A stretch of 64,000 nucleotides of DNA from Rufibacter glacialis (GTDB lineage: Bacteria; Bacteroidota; Bacteroidia; Cytophagales; Hymenobacteraceae): the NCBI RefSeq assembly GCF_008271745.1, contig NZ_VKKZ01000024.1, positions 62,001 through 126,000 on the forward strand, written 5' to 3'. The position numbers were made by a program, and so were the translations under genes. This document shows, in pieces, positions 1 to 8,577 of this stretch. The notes beneath the pieces are model-generated. The model was not told the origin of the DNA. It searched no databases and was given only the letters and a program-made list of their open reading frames with translations. Position 1 is the stretch's first letter. Each line of letters starts with the position of its first letter.

Positions 1-320
1 AATATAGACACTATGAAGCTGGAAAGTTGCCAAAGCCTTCTCATCAGTTACTGCTTCGCTTGCTTGTTAATGAAGGGGCTCTTTCTTATATCTTAGCCCT
101 ACAATGCGATAAAGTGCCCAAAAAGACTCTTAAAGCATGGGAAAGCTACATTCATGGTGAAAAGAGCATCATAGAGGTTGAACATACCCCTAAGGTTAAC
201 AGGAAGCCTCTAATCAAAACTCCCGTACATGAAGAGGAGTATTACCGGTCAAACAATTATAAGGACATAATTGAAGCGGGTACTTCTTTAGAGTACTCAG
301 AACTATATTCAGCAGCTTAG
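1..320 (+). CDS. XRE-type HTH regulator / antitoxin-like protein, 5' end missing
   Basis: The reading frame is open to the left edge (codons from base 3), so only the C-terminal part is present. The first visible residues (RHYEAGKLPKPSHQLLLRLL) match the end of an XRE helix-turn-helix as found in MqsA/YgiT-like antitoxins, where a [SR]xYExGK-PS motif closes the recognition helix region. About 75 residues follow the HTH, ending in a polar tail with several tyrosines (EEYYRSNNY). The stop codon is one base before the start of the SecB-like gene, so the two are surely co-transcribed. In known toxin-antitoxin-chaperone (TAC) loci the antitoxin carries a C-terminal chaperone-addiction segment. This tail could be one, which is inference. 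A toxin gene, if there is one, would lie to the left of the window. An alternative TTG start at 27 would lack most of the HTH and is unlikely. Confidence 0.6.
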   Translation, partial: YRHYEAGKLPKPSHQLLLRLLVNEGALSYILALQCDKVPKKTLKAWESYIHGEKSIIEVEHTPKVNRKPLIKTPVHEEEYYRSNNYKDIIEAGTSLEYSELYSAA

Positions 321-321
321 T

Positions 322-849
322 ATGACAACTGCAACAAGACCGATCATCGATTTCTCAAAAGTAATCTTGACCGAAGCCTCCTTTATAGAATTCAGCATAA
401 AGAATTTAAAACCTACTGATAATCGCGATAATACTGTTGTTTCATTTAATAGCAAAGTAATTACACGTCATACTTTTAATGTTGAAGAAAAAGGAATCAA
501 AGTAGAGATTGAAGTCACCGGACAAGGTGTTAACCAAGCTAATGAGCCAGCTGGCGCAGAAGCAACTTTCCATATTGGGTTCACTTACTTTATTGAAAAC
601 TTTGAAGAGTATTTGATACACTTCAATGACTCTGAAGAAGCGATACCTAGTCCTGTGATTATGATTCCATTAGTTGGAGCCGCGTATTCAACAGCTAGAG
701 GTATGATAATTATCAAGGCTCAGGGTACCGCATTCGAAGGCTTTTCCTTACCCATTGTTAATGCTCAAAGTTTGATTACCCCGCCTGAAAGTCTGGTTAA
801 GAAGAAAAAGGCTCCTAAAAAGTCAAAAAAAGATACAACTTCAAATTAA
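322..849 (+). CDS. SecB-like chaperone (TAC-type candidate)
   Basis: 175 residues. The central and C-terminal part has the SecB-family pattern: beta-rich N-terminal half, then a helix with STARGMIIIKAQGT followed by GFSLPIVNAQSL. This resembles the SecB segment in which a conserved ARGxF-type helix leads into LxPVNFxxL. The C-terminus is a Lys/Ser-rich tail (KKKKAPKKSKK). Family knowledge: SecB keeps preproteins unfolded for SecA, and solitary SecB-like proteins next to HigBA- or MqsRA-type modules control antitoxin stability in TAC systems. Here the gene follows an XRE-type protein by a single base, which favours the TAC role over general export. Family assignment is by pattern only. A profile comparison with the SecB family would decide. 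Confidence 0.55.
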   Translation: MTTATRPIIDFSKVILTEASFIEFSIKNLKPTDNRDNTVVSFNSKVITRHTFNVEEKGIKVEIEVTGQGVNQANEPAGAEATFHIGFTYFIENFEEYLIHFNDSEEAIPSPVIMIPLVGAAYSTARGMIIIKAQGTAFEGFSLPIVNAQSLITPPESLVKKKKAPKKSKKDTTSN

Positions 850-1012
850 TTGTACCAAGTCTTCCTTAACTCAGTGACTTTGCCATATGGTAGGGTTTTC
901 TGTTTTAGCAGAGAAACTAAAACAAATAATTGGCCTGGTTCATTTCTAATCAGGATCTTAAACTTAATGCAAAACTCTAGATATTAGTAAATAAGCGTGC
1001 CAGATCACTAAA

Positions 1013-1156
1013 GACCCATCAAATAATAAGGCGCTAGGACTAAAGCTAAGCTCTGCCCAAATCGTCAACAAGCTTAAAAGAATAGACTTCCTCATTAGAA
1101 GAGGCAAGTAGTTCAACCTAAAATTGGCCCATAAGCTTTACTACATTAAGCTCTAA
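1013..1156 (+). pseudogene. Remnant of an HTH (YafY/HTH_11-like) regulator
   Basis: Between 850 and 1297 there is no intact gene. The frame starting at 1013 reads SSAQIVNKLKRIDFLIRRGK, then a stop (1109-1111), then LKLAHKL. The pattern KLxRIDxLIRxxxTGxxxxLAxKL is typical of the N-terminal winged helix of YafY-like and related HTH_11 proteins. No start, no continuation after 1156 and an in-frame stop mark it as debris. The fragment is short, so the family call is tentative. The rest of 850-1237 is AT-rich with nothing recognisable. Confidence 0.3.
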
Positions 1157-1237
1157 CTTAGACGTAGTATCGTTTATTCGGATTCCGTTTGGCAGCTTAC
1201 CTCCCAACAGCAATACATGGTTGCTACCTTATAAAAA

Positions 1238-1279
1238 TGCGGCCGGCAGGAAACCCATTGGGGCTCCTTGCCGGCCGCA
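1238..1279. terminator. GC-rich hairpin downstream of the efflux pseudogene
   Basis: Inverted arms TGCGGCCGGCAGGA and TCCTTGCCGGCCGCA enclose a loop of about 12 nt, with A-rich flanks on both sides. It lies just past the 3' end of the minus-strand TolC-like pseudogene and fits its former rho-independent terminator. It may also end transcription from the left. Confidence 0.55.
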
Positions 1280-1297
1280 CAAAAATAAAAGCACCGC

Positions 1298-1747
1298 TTA
1301 TTGCCAGCCGCCGCCTAAAGAACGGTACAGGTGCACCGTGGACTGCAACACCAGTTTCTGGGTGTTCACCAGGTTCAGTTCGGCCTCCAGCACGCTTCTT
1401 TGCGCGGTGATGATCTCCAGGTAAGAGGCATAGCCCGCCCTGTACAACTCATTGGAAGTGCTCACCGCATTCTGCAGCACCTCTACTTCTTTGGCCTAGG
1501 TTTCTTAAGCTGAGCTGAAATTCTCAAAAGCCCTCAAATTCGTCATAACTTCCCAAGATCCCGTTTGCCCTGCCTTCTGGTAGTCGTAATAAGCCTGTAG
1601 TTTCTGAGCTTCAGAGTGGCTTAGTTGCGTTTTCAACCCGTTTCTATTGAGCAGCGGCGCCGACAAATTACCTACAATCCCGTATACCAATGATGTCGGC
1701 ATAGAGAAAAGCAAAGAGGCTTTGAAGTCGCCCATTCCTATATAGGT
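1298..1747 (-). pseudogene. Broken outer-membrane efflux protein (TolC/CusC type), 3' fragment
   Basis: The minus-strand frame from about 1747 down to 1298 reads as the last third of a TolC/NodT-family outer-membrane factor: SLVYGIVGNLSAPLLNRNGL, later AVSTSNELYRAGYASYLEIITAQRSVLEAELNL, ending YRSLGGGW. Two in-frame stops lie 9 nt apart (taa at 1505-1507, tag at 1496-1498 on the plus-strand numbering). The upstream two thirds, including signal peptide and lipid-modified Cys, are missing. The sequence before about 1747 no longer matches the family. Such proteins are outer-membrane exits of CusCBA/CzcCBA metal-efflux pumps or multidrug pumps. No intact pump partner is nearby, so this is a relic of a lost efflux locus. 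Confidence 0.75.
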
Positions 1748-1834
1748 GAGAGGTTCAGCGAAGGGAGAAACGCTTTTTGGGATGCAGGACCCACTAAACT
1801 TAATAAAGTACAGGAAAAAAGAACTCCCATTCAC

Positions 1835-2235
1835 CAGGAAGCTTACCCAGTTTAGCTAGAGTAAAAGATTTTATAATAAAAAGATATAAAAAATTATAAA
1901 TATGATTCAACTTTCGTATTATTACCAGCGTAAGATTTCAGCAGGAGGCAGTAATAAAACACTAGCGCGAGGGTGGCAACGCTAGCACCTGCTTCTGGCT
2001 CAACAGGCTCTAAGTCCTCCTCTTTGAAGGCAACCTTCAAATGAAATGACCCTCAGGAAAGGGTACGCTTCCTCGGCCTAAAATAGGCTCCCTCCCCCAG
2101 AGAAAGCGTTTACCCCTTGAAACTACTTCAAGTGCATCTTCTTTTACAGGACGCCTCCTCCTGCGTTCCAGAGCACAAGATGGTCCCATTGGCTGCGGTT
2201 AGAGTTAGTCCTGCTACATCAAAACTGGTTGCGGT
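1835..2235. other. Gene-free decay region
   Basis: About 400 bases without a supportable gene. The first part (1860-1910) is very AT-rich. 1960-2200 is more GC-rich and contains short inverted repeats such as CTAGCG...CGCTAG around 1962-1993, but no recognisable coding remnant. Together with both flanks it forms a stretch of degraded accessory DNA before the urease genes. Confidence 0.5.
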
Positions 2236-2454
2236 ATGTGCAGAAAGCTTTACGGTGTTTTGCTGCTCAGTATAGGTTTTAGCCTCTTGAGCTTACGGCC
2301 TGTTTTTGCTCAACACCACCCTGAGCGTGGAGATGGGCTACAACTAAACAAGAACAAAGGGAAAGACGACCATAGCCGTTCCATGGTCTGGCACCAGGTA
2401 TGGGCCCGTGTGGCCGAGAACAACCCTGGCGCCCTGATTAACCACTTTCCTTAG
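2236..2454 (+). CDS. Small exported protein or truncated gene
   Basis: 72 residues starting MCRKLYGVLLLSIGFSLL, a clear signal peptide with a likely cleavage after VFA-Q. The mature part of about 45 residues is polar (QHHPERGDGLQLNKNKG). It faintly resembles the start of small periplasmic proteins in metal-resistance loci, with a His pair and a GLQLNxxxGKW-like segment, but too little remains for a family call. The sequence after the stop (2457-2672) shows frame debris, so this may be the 5' end of a larger broken gene rather than an intact small protein. Confidence 0.35.
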   Translation: MCRKLYGVLLLSIGFSLLSLRPVFAQHHPERGDGLQLNKNKGKDDHSRSMVWHQVWARVAENNPGALINHFP

Positions 2455-2456
2455 AA

Positions 2457-2672
2457 TCTACCTCTTTGATAGTACGTCTGCTGCCCTGCCGCGCGCCGGA
2501 AACGGGTTGGCCCCAGGCAGTGACTCCATCCTCCATTCCCCTAGCGCCACCACCCCTTCCACTACGCACAGAGACCGGTGTATTTTGCCGGTGGCCTGAT
2601 GGACGGGTGCCAGGGTGAGTAGATCCCCTACTTCCAGATGTTTCTGTAATCATCATTTTTACCACCAGTACT
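2457..2672. other. Possible P-type ATPase debris upstream of ureA
   Basis: The minus strand between about 2632 and 2460 can be read as [12 protein letters not shown], then VVEG, then ESLPG, in the order seen in the actuator domain of metal P-type ATPases (VGD...PVDGVVxEG...ESLPV). The match is broken and may be chance. No promoter or regulator site for the urease genes was recognised, although one must lie here or further upstream. Confidence 0.2.
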
Positions 2673-2978
2673 ATGCACTTAACCCCAGTTGAAACTGAAA
2701 AACTGTTGCTTCACTTGGCGGGCGAGCTCGCCACGAAAAGGTTGAAAAGAGGTGTGAAGCTGAACTACCCCGAATCCATTGCCTATATCTGTGGCATTCT
2801 GATGGAGGAGGCCCGTGATGGGAAGAAGTCTGTGGCGGAACTCATGAAATACGGCGCCCAGCTCCTGAACAAAGGCCAGGTAATGGAAGGCGTGTCTGAT
2901 ATGATCCCCTTTGTGCAGATTGAAGTGACCTTTCCAGATGGAATGAAGCTCATCACGGTAGACAATCCTATCCGCTAG
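2673..2978 (+). CDS. ureA: Urease subunit gamma
   Basis: 101 residues, the normal length for UreA. It begins [23 protein letters not shown] and contains NYPESIAYI and [18 protein letters not shown], all hallmark segments. UreA is the small structural subunit of the (UreABC)3 trimer that hydrolyses urea to ammonia and carbamate. It is the first gene of a tight plus-strand cluster, 31 nt ahead of ureB. The ATG is fixed by homology at the N-terminus. The protein has no signal sequence of its own, which matters because UreC appears to have one. Confidence 0.97.
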   Translation: MHLTPVETEKLLLHLAGELATKRLKRGVKLNYPESIAYICGILMEEARDGKKSVAELMKYGAQLLNKGQVMEGVSDMIPFVQIEVTFPDGMKLITVDNPIR

Positions 2979-3009
2979 TCCATGTTCACCACACCTTAAC
3001 CACCTAGAT

Positions 3010-3423
3010 ATGAAACCAGGAGAATACATACTGCAAAAGGGCGATATAAAGGCGAATGAAAAGCGCAGAATAGCCCGTGTCACAGTGGCCAATACCGGCG
3101 ACCGGCCTATCCAGGTAGGCTCCCATTACCATTTCTTTGAGACCAACAAGGCTCTTGCCTTTGACCGGGCAGCTGCCTTTGGCATGCGTCTGAACATACC
3201 ATCAGGTACCGCCGTGCGCTTTGAGCCAGGTGAGAAGAAAGCAGTCTTTCTGGTGGAATATGGCGGCAACAAGCTGATCCATGGGTTTAACAACCTGGCC
3301 GAAGGAGATGTGTCAAAGAAGAACGTGCGGGACAAAGCCATAGAGAATGCTAAAAAGCAAGGCTACAAAGACGCTGCCGCGGCTACCGGAAATACCAAGA
3401 CTCCTAAGAAGAAAAAGAAATAA
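3010..3423 (+). CDS. ureB: Urease subunit beta
   Basis: 137 residues. The core (1-105) has the UreB signatures [32 protein letters not shown], and [16 protein letters not shown]. The last 30 residues form an extra Lys/Ala-rich tail ending TPKKKKK that ordinary bacterial UreB lacks or has only in part. The beta subunit packs on UreC near the active-site flap. The gene lies 31 nt after ureA and 26 nt before ureC. Confidence 0.97.
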   Translation: MKPGEYILQKGDIKANEKRRIARVTVANTGDRPIQVGSHYHFFETNKALAFDRAAAFGMRLNIPSGTAVRFEPGEKKAVFLVEYGGNKLIHGFNNLAEGDVSKKNVRDKAIENAKKQGYKDAAAATGNTKTPKKKKK

Positions 3424-3449
3424 ACCACTTACTTATTTAACCAGAAACC

Positions 3450-5285
3450 ATGGCAAACTGGAACAGACGCGAATGGATCAAGGTGGTGGGACTGTCTACT
3501 GCCGGACTTTCTTTGCTTGGCTTTGATGCATTGGGAGGTGACTCTTCTTCGGTGAAATACATAGACGGGGAGTTGTACATCCCCCGCGACCGCTATGCCG
3601 CCATCTTTGGCCCTACCACGGGTGATAAAGTACGGCTGGCAGATACAGAGCTTTTCATCCAGATCGAGAAAGATTACACGGTATACGGAGACGAGAACAA
3701 GTTTGGGGGCGGTAAAACCATCCGTGACGGCATGAGCCAGTCGGCCAGGGCTACCCAGGACGAAGTACTGGATCTGGTCTTGGTGAATGCCATGATCATT
3801 GACCACTGGGGCATTGTGAAAGCCGATATCGGGGTTAAGAACGGGAAGATCGTGGGCATTGGCAAGGCCGGTAACCCAGACACCCAGGAAGGAGTGACCA
3901 AAGGCATGATCATTGGTGCCGCCACGGAAGTGCAGGCCTGTGCGGGTATGATTGTGACAGCCGGTGCCGTAGATACCCACATCCACTTCATTGTGCCAGA
4001 TCAGCTGGAAGTAGCGCTTTACAGTGGTGTTACCACGCTGATTGGCGGTGGTACCGGTCCTTCTGACGGTACGTTGGCCACCACCGTAACCCCGGGTAGA
4101 TGGTGGCTGGAGCGCATGTTTGAGGCCTCTGAGTCAACCCCTTTGAACCTCGGCTTCACCAGCAAAGGCAACACCTCGTCCTTCAAGGCCGCGGCCGAGC
4201 CCGTGGAGGCCGGTGCGCTGGGCTTGAAACTCCATGAGGACTGGGGTTCCACGCCCTCGGCTATTGATATAGCCCTGCAGGTGGCAGACAAGTATGACAT
4301 ACAGGTTACGCTTCACGCAGATACACTGAACGAGGCAGGCTTCCTGGAAGATACGGTGAGGGCCATCAACGGCCGGGTGATTCACTCGTACCACACCGAG
4401 GGTGCCGGGGGTGGGCACGCACCAGACATCATGAAGATTGCCATGTATGCCAACGTGATCCCCTCTTCCACCAACCCCACCAAGCCTTATACCGTCAACA
4501 CCGCAGATGAGCACCTGGACATGCTCATGGCCGTGCACCACTTAGACAAGAGCATTCCCGAAGACGTGGCCTTTGCCGAATCCCGGATCCGTCCGCAGAC
4601 CATCGCGGCCGAGGATATCCTGCAGGACATGGGGGTGCTCAGCGTCATGTCATCTGACAGCCAGGCCATGGGCCGGATTGCGGAAACCATTCTGCGCACC
4701 TGGCAGACAGCCCACAAAATGAAGATCCAGCGGGGGCCGCTTCCGGAAGAGAAAGGCACTAATAACGACAACTTCCGCGTGAAGCGTTATATCTCCAAGT
4801 ATACGGTCAATCCAGCCAGGGCCCATGGCATAGGCGACTATGTAGGCTCGGTAGAGGTGGGCAAATACGCTGACCTGGTGCTCTGGACCCCGGGCATGTT
4901 TGGGGTGAAACCAGAGCTTATTTTCAAGAACGGGATAGTGGCCGGTGCCCGTATGGGGGATCCGAACGGTGCTATCTCCTTGCCGCAACCCGTGATCTAC
5001 CGCCCCATGTACGGTGCCCGGGGGAGAGCAGTCCATAAGAGTGGCTTCAACTTTGTTTCCGGCATCTCCATTGACAATGGCCACATGAACCGCTTAGGGC
5101 TGGCCAAAGGGGTATTGCCTGTGAAAGGTTGCCGGAAAGTCTCTAAGAAAGACATGATCCATAACAGTGCCACGCCCAAGATTGAGGTGAACCCCGAAAC
5201 CTTTGTGGTAACCGCCGATGGTGTGGTATTAACCTGCGAGCCCCTGAAGATTGTGCCTATGGCACAGCGCTACTTCCTGTTCTAG
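3450..5285 (+). CDS. ureC: Urease subunit alpha with Tat-like N-terminal leader
   Basis: 611 residues; the catalytic di-nickel subunit. By comparison with Sporosarcina pasteurii numbering there is a constant offset of +40. Nickel ligands His177, His179, carbamylated Lys260, His289, His315 and Asp403 are present, and so is the catalytic flap His363 (HHLD). The flap cysteine that normally precedes that histidine (Cys322) is Val362 (MLMAVHHLD). The offset comes from an N-terminal extension of about 40 residues, [19 protein letters not shown] followed by [11 protein letters not shown]. It has a twin-arginine-type RRxWIK motif, a hydrophobic stretch and a possible ALG-G cleavage site. Normal UreC starts at the equivalent of residue 41. 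A GTG near 3552 could be an alternative start that removes the leader. The rest of the protein is typical, so the enzyme is expected to be active. Confidence 0.96.
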   Translation: MANWNRREWIKVVGLSTAGLSLLGFDALGGDSSSVKYIDGELYIPRDRYAAIFGPTTGDKVRLADTELFIQIEKDYTVYGDENKFGGGKTIRDGMSQSARATQDEVLDLVLVNAMIIDHWGIVKADIGVKNGKIVGIGKAGNPDTQEGVTKGMIIGAATEVQACAGMIVTAGAVDTHIHFIVPDQLEVALYSGVTTLIGGGTGPSDGTLATTVTPGRWWLERMFEASESTPLNLGFTSKGNTSSFKAAAEPVEAGALGLKLHEDWGSTPSAIDIALQVADKYDIQVTLHADTLNEAGFLEDTVRAINGRVIHSYHTEGAGGGHAPDIMKIAMYANVIPSSTNPTKPYTVNTADEHLDMLMAVHHLDKSIPEDVAFAESRIRPQTIAAEDILQDMGVLSVMSSDSQAMGRIAETILRTWQTAHKMKIQRGPLPEEKGTNNDNFRVKRYISKYTVNPARAHGIGDYVGSVEVGKYADLVLWTPGMFGVKPELIFKNGIVAGARMGDPNGAISLPQPVIYRPMYGARGRAVHKSGFNFVSGISIDNGHMNRLGLAKGVLPVKGCRKVSKKDMIHNSATPKIEVNPETFVVTADGVVLTCEPLKIVPMAQRYFLF

Positions 5286-5348
5286 TTTTCAAGGTGCTAT
5301 GCCAGCTTTTGCCACGCTGAAGTTGTTTGGTAACCCTATTACCCCAAT

Positions 5349-5828
5349 ATGATTCTGGTAGAAAAGGTGCTAGGTAACCTGGCAGGCACGGACACAAACG
5401 GCAGAACCGTGGATTTCCTGGACCTGGATTGGTTTGACACCGGCAAGACTACGCTCAGGAAGAAGACCAGGGCGGGGCAGGAAGTAGGCATCCGGAAAGA
5501 CACGACTCCGCTGGAAGACGGCGATCTGCTGTACCTGGACCAGGAACGGGCCATTGCGGTCAACATACTACCCTGTGCGTGCATTGTCTTTAAACCCAAA
5601 ATTTTCAAAGACATGGCTACGGTATGCTTTGAGATTGGGAACCAGCACCTCCCCATTTTCATCAATGAGGAGGCCGAGGTGCTGGTGGAGTTTGAGAACC
5701 CACTCTACCGGCTACTGGAACGCTCTGGCTATGAACCGCGGCAGGAGGTACGAAAGCTCTTGAAAACCCATGCCTTGCGGGTACGCAGGCATGAAAACAA
5801 ATACGCCCGCAAAATAACCATCAAATAA
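5349..5828 (+). CDS. ureE: Urease accessory protein UreE (first copy), nickel metallochaperone
   Basis: 159 residues with the UreE two-domain layout: N-terminal domain (RKKTRAGQEVGI, LEDGDLLYLD) and C-terminal metal-binding domain (FEIGNQHLPIF). His100 in GNQH is the conserved dimer-interface nickel ligand. There is no His-rich C-terminal tail, and the end is basic (HENKYARKITIK). UreE passes Ni to UreG during activation of UreC. It follows ureC after 63 nt and precedes ureF by 10 nt. A second, diverged UreE lies at 9301-9786. Confidence 0.93.
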   Translation: MILVEKVLGNLAGTDTNGRTVDFLDLDWFDTGKTTLRKKTRAGQEVGIRKDTTPLEDGDLLYLDQERAIAVNILPCACIVFKPKIFKDMATVCFEIGNQHLPIFINEEAEVLVEFENPLYRLLERSGYEPRQEVRKLLKTHALRVRRHENKYARKITIK

Positions 5829-5838
5829 AAGAACCGCC

Positions 5839-6525
5839 ATGCAGCCCTTGTTAACCCTCCTGCAGATCAATGATTCCATGTTCCCCATTGGAAGCTTCAC
5901 GCATTCTTATGGGCTGGAGTCTTATGTAAGCCAGGGAATCGTGAAAGATACGCCTTCGGCTACTGCCTATGCCGAAGACATGCTGCGGCACAATATCTTC
6001 TATAATGACGCTGCTTTTCTGCAGATGACCTGGAAGCTGTTAGAGGCCAAAAAGCCGGCGCGGGAACTGCAAAAGCTGGACGAGTTGATAACGGCGCTCA
6101 AAGTGCCTTCTGAGATCAGGATGGCCAGCAAGAAGTTGGCGATCCGTTTCCTGAAGCTCACCCAGGGCCTGCACCCGGTCAAGCGCTGCAGCAATTACCT
6201 GAGCAGAATACAGGAGGGAGCGTTGCACGGCCACTACCCGGTCGCCTTCGGCTTGTTTGCCCATGCCCACGGCATCTCCTCAAAAGACGCCTTGCTCGCT
6301 TTCTATTACAACATGTTGAATAGCATCGCTACTAATTGTGCCAAGCTGGTGCCCATCAGCCAGAATGATGCCCAGAAAATCCTGTTCGACCTTCAGCCCA
6401 TCATCATGCAGTTGGTAGAGGAGCAGGAGAGTCTGCAAGAAGACTTGGTGGGGCTATGTTGTATTGGGCAGGAGATACGCTGTATGCAGCATGAGAAGCA
6501 ATATTCAAGGCTCTACATATCCTAA
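5839..6525 (+). CDS. ureF: Urease accessory protein UreF
   Basis: 228 residues, helical, with the UreF features [24 protein letters not shown] near the start and [17 protein letters not shown] in the second half. UreF bridges UreD and UreG on the apo-urease and gates GTP-dependent nickel insertion. It sits in the standard E-F-G-D order, 25 nt before ureG. Length and start agree with the family. Confidence 0.95.
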   Translation: MQPLLTLLQINDSMFPIGSFTHSYGLESYVSQGIVKDTPSATAYAEDMLRHNIFYNDAAFLQMTWKLLEAKKPARELQKLDELITALKVPSEIRMASKKLAIRFLKLTQGLHPVKRCSNYLSRIQEGALHGHYPVAFGLFAHAHGISSKDALLAFYYNMLNSIATNCAKLVPISQNDAQKILFDLQPIIMQLVEEQESLQEDLVGLCCIGQEIRCMQHEKQYSRLYIS

Positions 6526-6550
6526 AGAAAACAACCTAACCAGATACTTT

Positions 6551-7177
6551 ATGCCAAAGAAACATGTGAGAATAGGGGTGGCCGGGCCGGTAGGCTCTGG
6601 CAAGACGGCGTTGATAGAAAGGCTGACCCGCAAGATGGGCGAAGAGTACAGTATTTGCGTGGTGACCAATGATATCTACACCCGCGAAGATGCTGATTTC
6701 CTGATCAAGAATTCCAGCCTGCCCGCCGACCGCATCATTGGCGTGGAAACCGGGGGCTGCCCGCATACCGCTATCCGGGAAGATGCCTCTATGAACATAG
6801 AAGCCGTGGAAGAACTGGTGGAACGCCATCCAGACACCGAGATCGTCTTCATAGAGAGCGGCGGAGACAACCTGTCGGCTACCTACAGCCCAGACCTGGC
6901 CGACGTGACCATCTTCGTGATAGACGTGGCCGAGGGCGACAAGATGCCGCGCAAAGGTGGCCCGGGCATTACCCGCTCTGATTTACTTATTATCAACAAA
7001 ACGGATCTGGCACCCTATGTCAATGCTGATTTAGGCGTCATGGAACGCGACTCTAAGAAAATGCGGGCTGACCGTCCGTTCATCTTCACCAACCTGATGA
7101 AGCTGGAAGGCTTGGATGAGGTGATCAACTGGATAAAGACGTTTGCTTTACTAGAGAAAACTGAGGCGCATGCTTAA
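6551..7177 (+). CDS. ureG: Urease accessory GTPase UreG
   Basis: 208 residues from ATG at 6551. An in-frame start further upstream (6464) would add an unrelated peptide overlapping ureF and is rejected. The SIMIBI-class GTPase motifs are present: P-loop GPVGSGKT, metal motif [15 protein letters not shown] (the CPH that binds Ni/Zn between protomers), IESGGDNL, and NKTDLAPYV for guanine specificity. UreG receives nickel from UreE and drives its insertion into UreC with GTP hydrolysis. It overlaps ureD by 8 nt, which implies translational coupling. Confidence 0.97.
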   Translation: MPKKHVRIGVAGPVGSGKTALIERLTRKMGEEYSICVVTNDIYTREDADFLIKNSSLPADRIIGVETGGCPHTAIREDASMNIEAVEELVERHPDTEIVFIESGGDNLSATYSPDLADVTIFVIDVAEGDKMPRKGGPGITRSDLLIINKTDLAPYVNADLGVMERDSKKMRADRPFIFTNLMKLEGLDEVINWIKTFALLEKTEAHA

Positions 7178-8183
7178 AAGTAGCATCAAGATCAACGCGG
7201 AGCGGGAAGGGAAGCAGACGCTACTGAAAGAAAGCGGCTATAATGCCCCCTACAAAGTGATCCATTACGGGGCCCGGCACCTGCACGAGCATCTGGAGCT
7301 CATCATTATGAGTGCTACTCCGGGTATCATGGAGGGAGACGAGATTGATATCTCGGTGAACGTGCATGAAGGGGCGCATCTGAAGCTTTTCACCCAATCC
7401 TTCAATAAGCTCCACCCCATGGAGAAAGGAGCCGTGCAAAGAACCCATGTGCAGGTAAAGAAGGACGGTATCTTCCGGTTTATCCCGCACCCTATCACGC
7501 CTTTTGCCAAGTCTGATTTCAAGGCAGTCAATGAAATCCACCTGGATGAAAGCGCTACCTTGATCTGGGGAGACATCATTGCCTCGGGGCGGGTGCATTC
7601 AGGGGAGTCGTTTGAATTTACGCGGCTGCACGTGGTCACCAAAATTTACCGCAACAAGAAGCTCGTGCTGCTGGATAACCAGTTGCTGGAGCCCGGCAGG
7701 CAACCCATGAAATCCATGCTATTCTTCGCGGGTTATACCCACCAGGCCACCTTGATCTACGTGTCTCCCTTTGCCGCCGAGCTGAAAGCCGAACTGGACG
7801 AGATTCTGGTGGAAGAGTATGAGCAGATTGACTTCGGGTTCACGCAGTGCGCTCCCAACGCGGTTATGTTGCGGGCCATGGGAGATGAGGGCGCCAAGCT
7901 GCACGATTGGCTGAGTGCCATGGGGCGGTTGTGCTGGGAGTTTACAAGGTACAAGCAAGGGCTGGAGGAAGAGGAACCGGAAATGGAGCAGGCTGCCGCG
8001 CCAAGTCCCGCAGAAGCAGCGCCTGTTCCTGAAAAACCGGCAAGGCGAACCGGGGCAAAACGCGTAAAAAAAGGAGCGCCGGCAAACAAGGCGGTCAAGC
8101 CAACGGTTGCCTCTCCTGAAACTCCCGCAGAAGATGCCCTGGAAAAGCTATTGACCCAGACCGAAGCCGTGGCAGCGCCATAA
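7170..8183 (+). CDS. ureD: Urease accessory protein UreD (UreH) with C-terminal extension
   Basis: 337 residues. Residues 1-275 match Ure[59 protein letters not shown] and LLEPGRQPM. It forms the scaffold and nickel path between UreF/UreG and the urease active site. From about residue 275 there is a low-complexity tail of some 60 residues rich in Ala, Pro, Glu and Lys ([18 protein letters not shown]), which normal UreD lacks. The tail has the same base composition as the core and no frameshift signs. The start codon lies inside ureG. Confidence 0.93.
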   Translation: MLKSSIKINAEREGKQTLLKESGYNAPYKVIHYGARHLHEHLELIIMSATPGIMEGDEIDISVNVHEGAHLKLFTQSFNKLHPMEKGAVQRTHVQVKKDGIFRFIPHPITPFAKSDFKAVNEIHLDESATLIWGDIIASGRVHSGESFEFTRLHVVTKIYRNKKLVLLDNQLLEPGRQPMKSMLFFAGYTHQATLIYVSPFAAELKAELDEILVEEYEQIDFGFTQCAPNAVMLRAMGDEGAKLHDWLSAMGRLCWEFTRYKQGLEEEEPEMEQAAAPSPAEAAPVPEKPARRTGAKRVKKGAPANKAVKPTVASPETPAEDALEKLLTQTEAVAAP

Positions 8184-8208
8184 GGCCGAAGCCCAAGCAA
8201 GTGAAACC

Positions 8209-8559
8209 ATGCACGAGATCTCCATTGTACGGAATGTCTTTGAAACGCTGCAGGAAACCTACCCTGACAAGTTTGACCGGATCACGAAAGTGCAGATAGA
8301 AGCAGGGCTGCTCAGCAACATTCAACCCATTCTGATTCAGAACGCTTTTGAGGCGCTGATCATGGAGGAGCCCGAACTGGCAGACATAGAACTGGAAGTC
8401 CTGCTACTGCCTATCATTGCCCATTGCGAGGTCTGCGACCAGGATTTTGAAGTGGTGCGGCATAAGTTTGTGTGTGCCTGCGGAACTCCTTCCAAGAACA
8501 TAGTGCAGGGGGAAGAATTACAGATCAGCCGGATTGAATTCGTAGAGAATGAACCATAA
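8209..8559 (+). CDS. hypA: HypA nickel metallochaperone
   Basis: 116 residues starting MHEISIVRN; Met-His-Glu is the nickel-binding N-terminus of HypA. The zinc domain is CEVCDQDF...FVCACG, two Cys pairs as in HypA (the second pair is CxC rather than CxxC). HypA with HypB delivers nickel to NiFe hydrogenase, and in Helicobacter pylori the same pair is also needed for urease. No hydrogenase gene is present in the window and the gene lies inside the urease run (25 nt after ureD, 18 nt before hypB), so urease is the likely client here. Confidence 0.93.
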   Translation: MHEISIVRNVFETLQETYPDKFDRITKVQIEAGLLSNIQPILIQNAFEALIMEEPELADIELEVLLLPIIAHCEVCDQDFEVVRHKFVCACGTPSKNIVQGEELQISRIEFVENEP

Positions 8560-8577
8560 GGCCTAACCTATACAAAT

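Noticed and set aside
1189-1424. Plus-strand frames over the TolC remnant
   Set aside because: They are antisense to the recognisable efflux pseudogene and cross the terminator hairpin.
2438-2665. 75-codon minus-strand frame just upstream of ureA
   Set aside because: Gly/Arg/Ser-rich with no motif; another frame of the same strand shows at best P-type ATPase debris, so no intact gene is supported.
6464-6550. Upstream start for ureG
   Set aside because: Would add 29 residues overlapping ureF that no UreG has; the ATG at 6551 gives the normal N-terminus.
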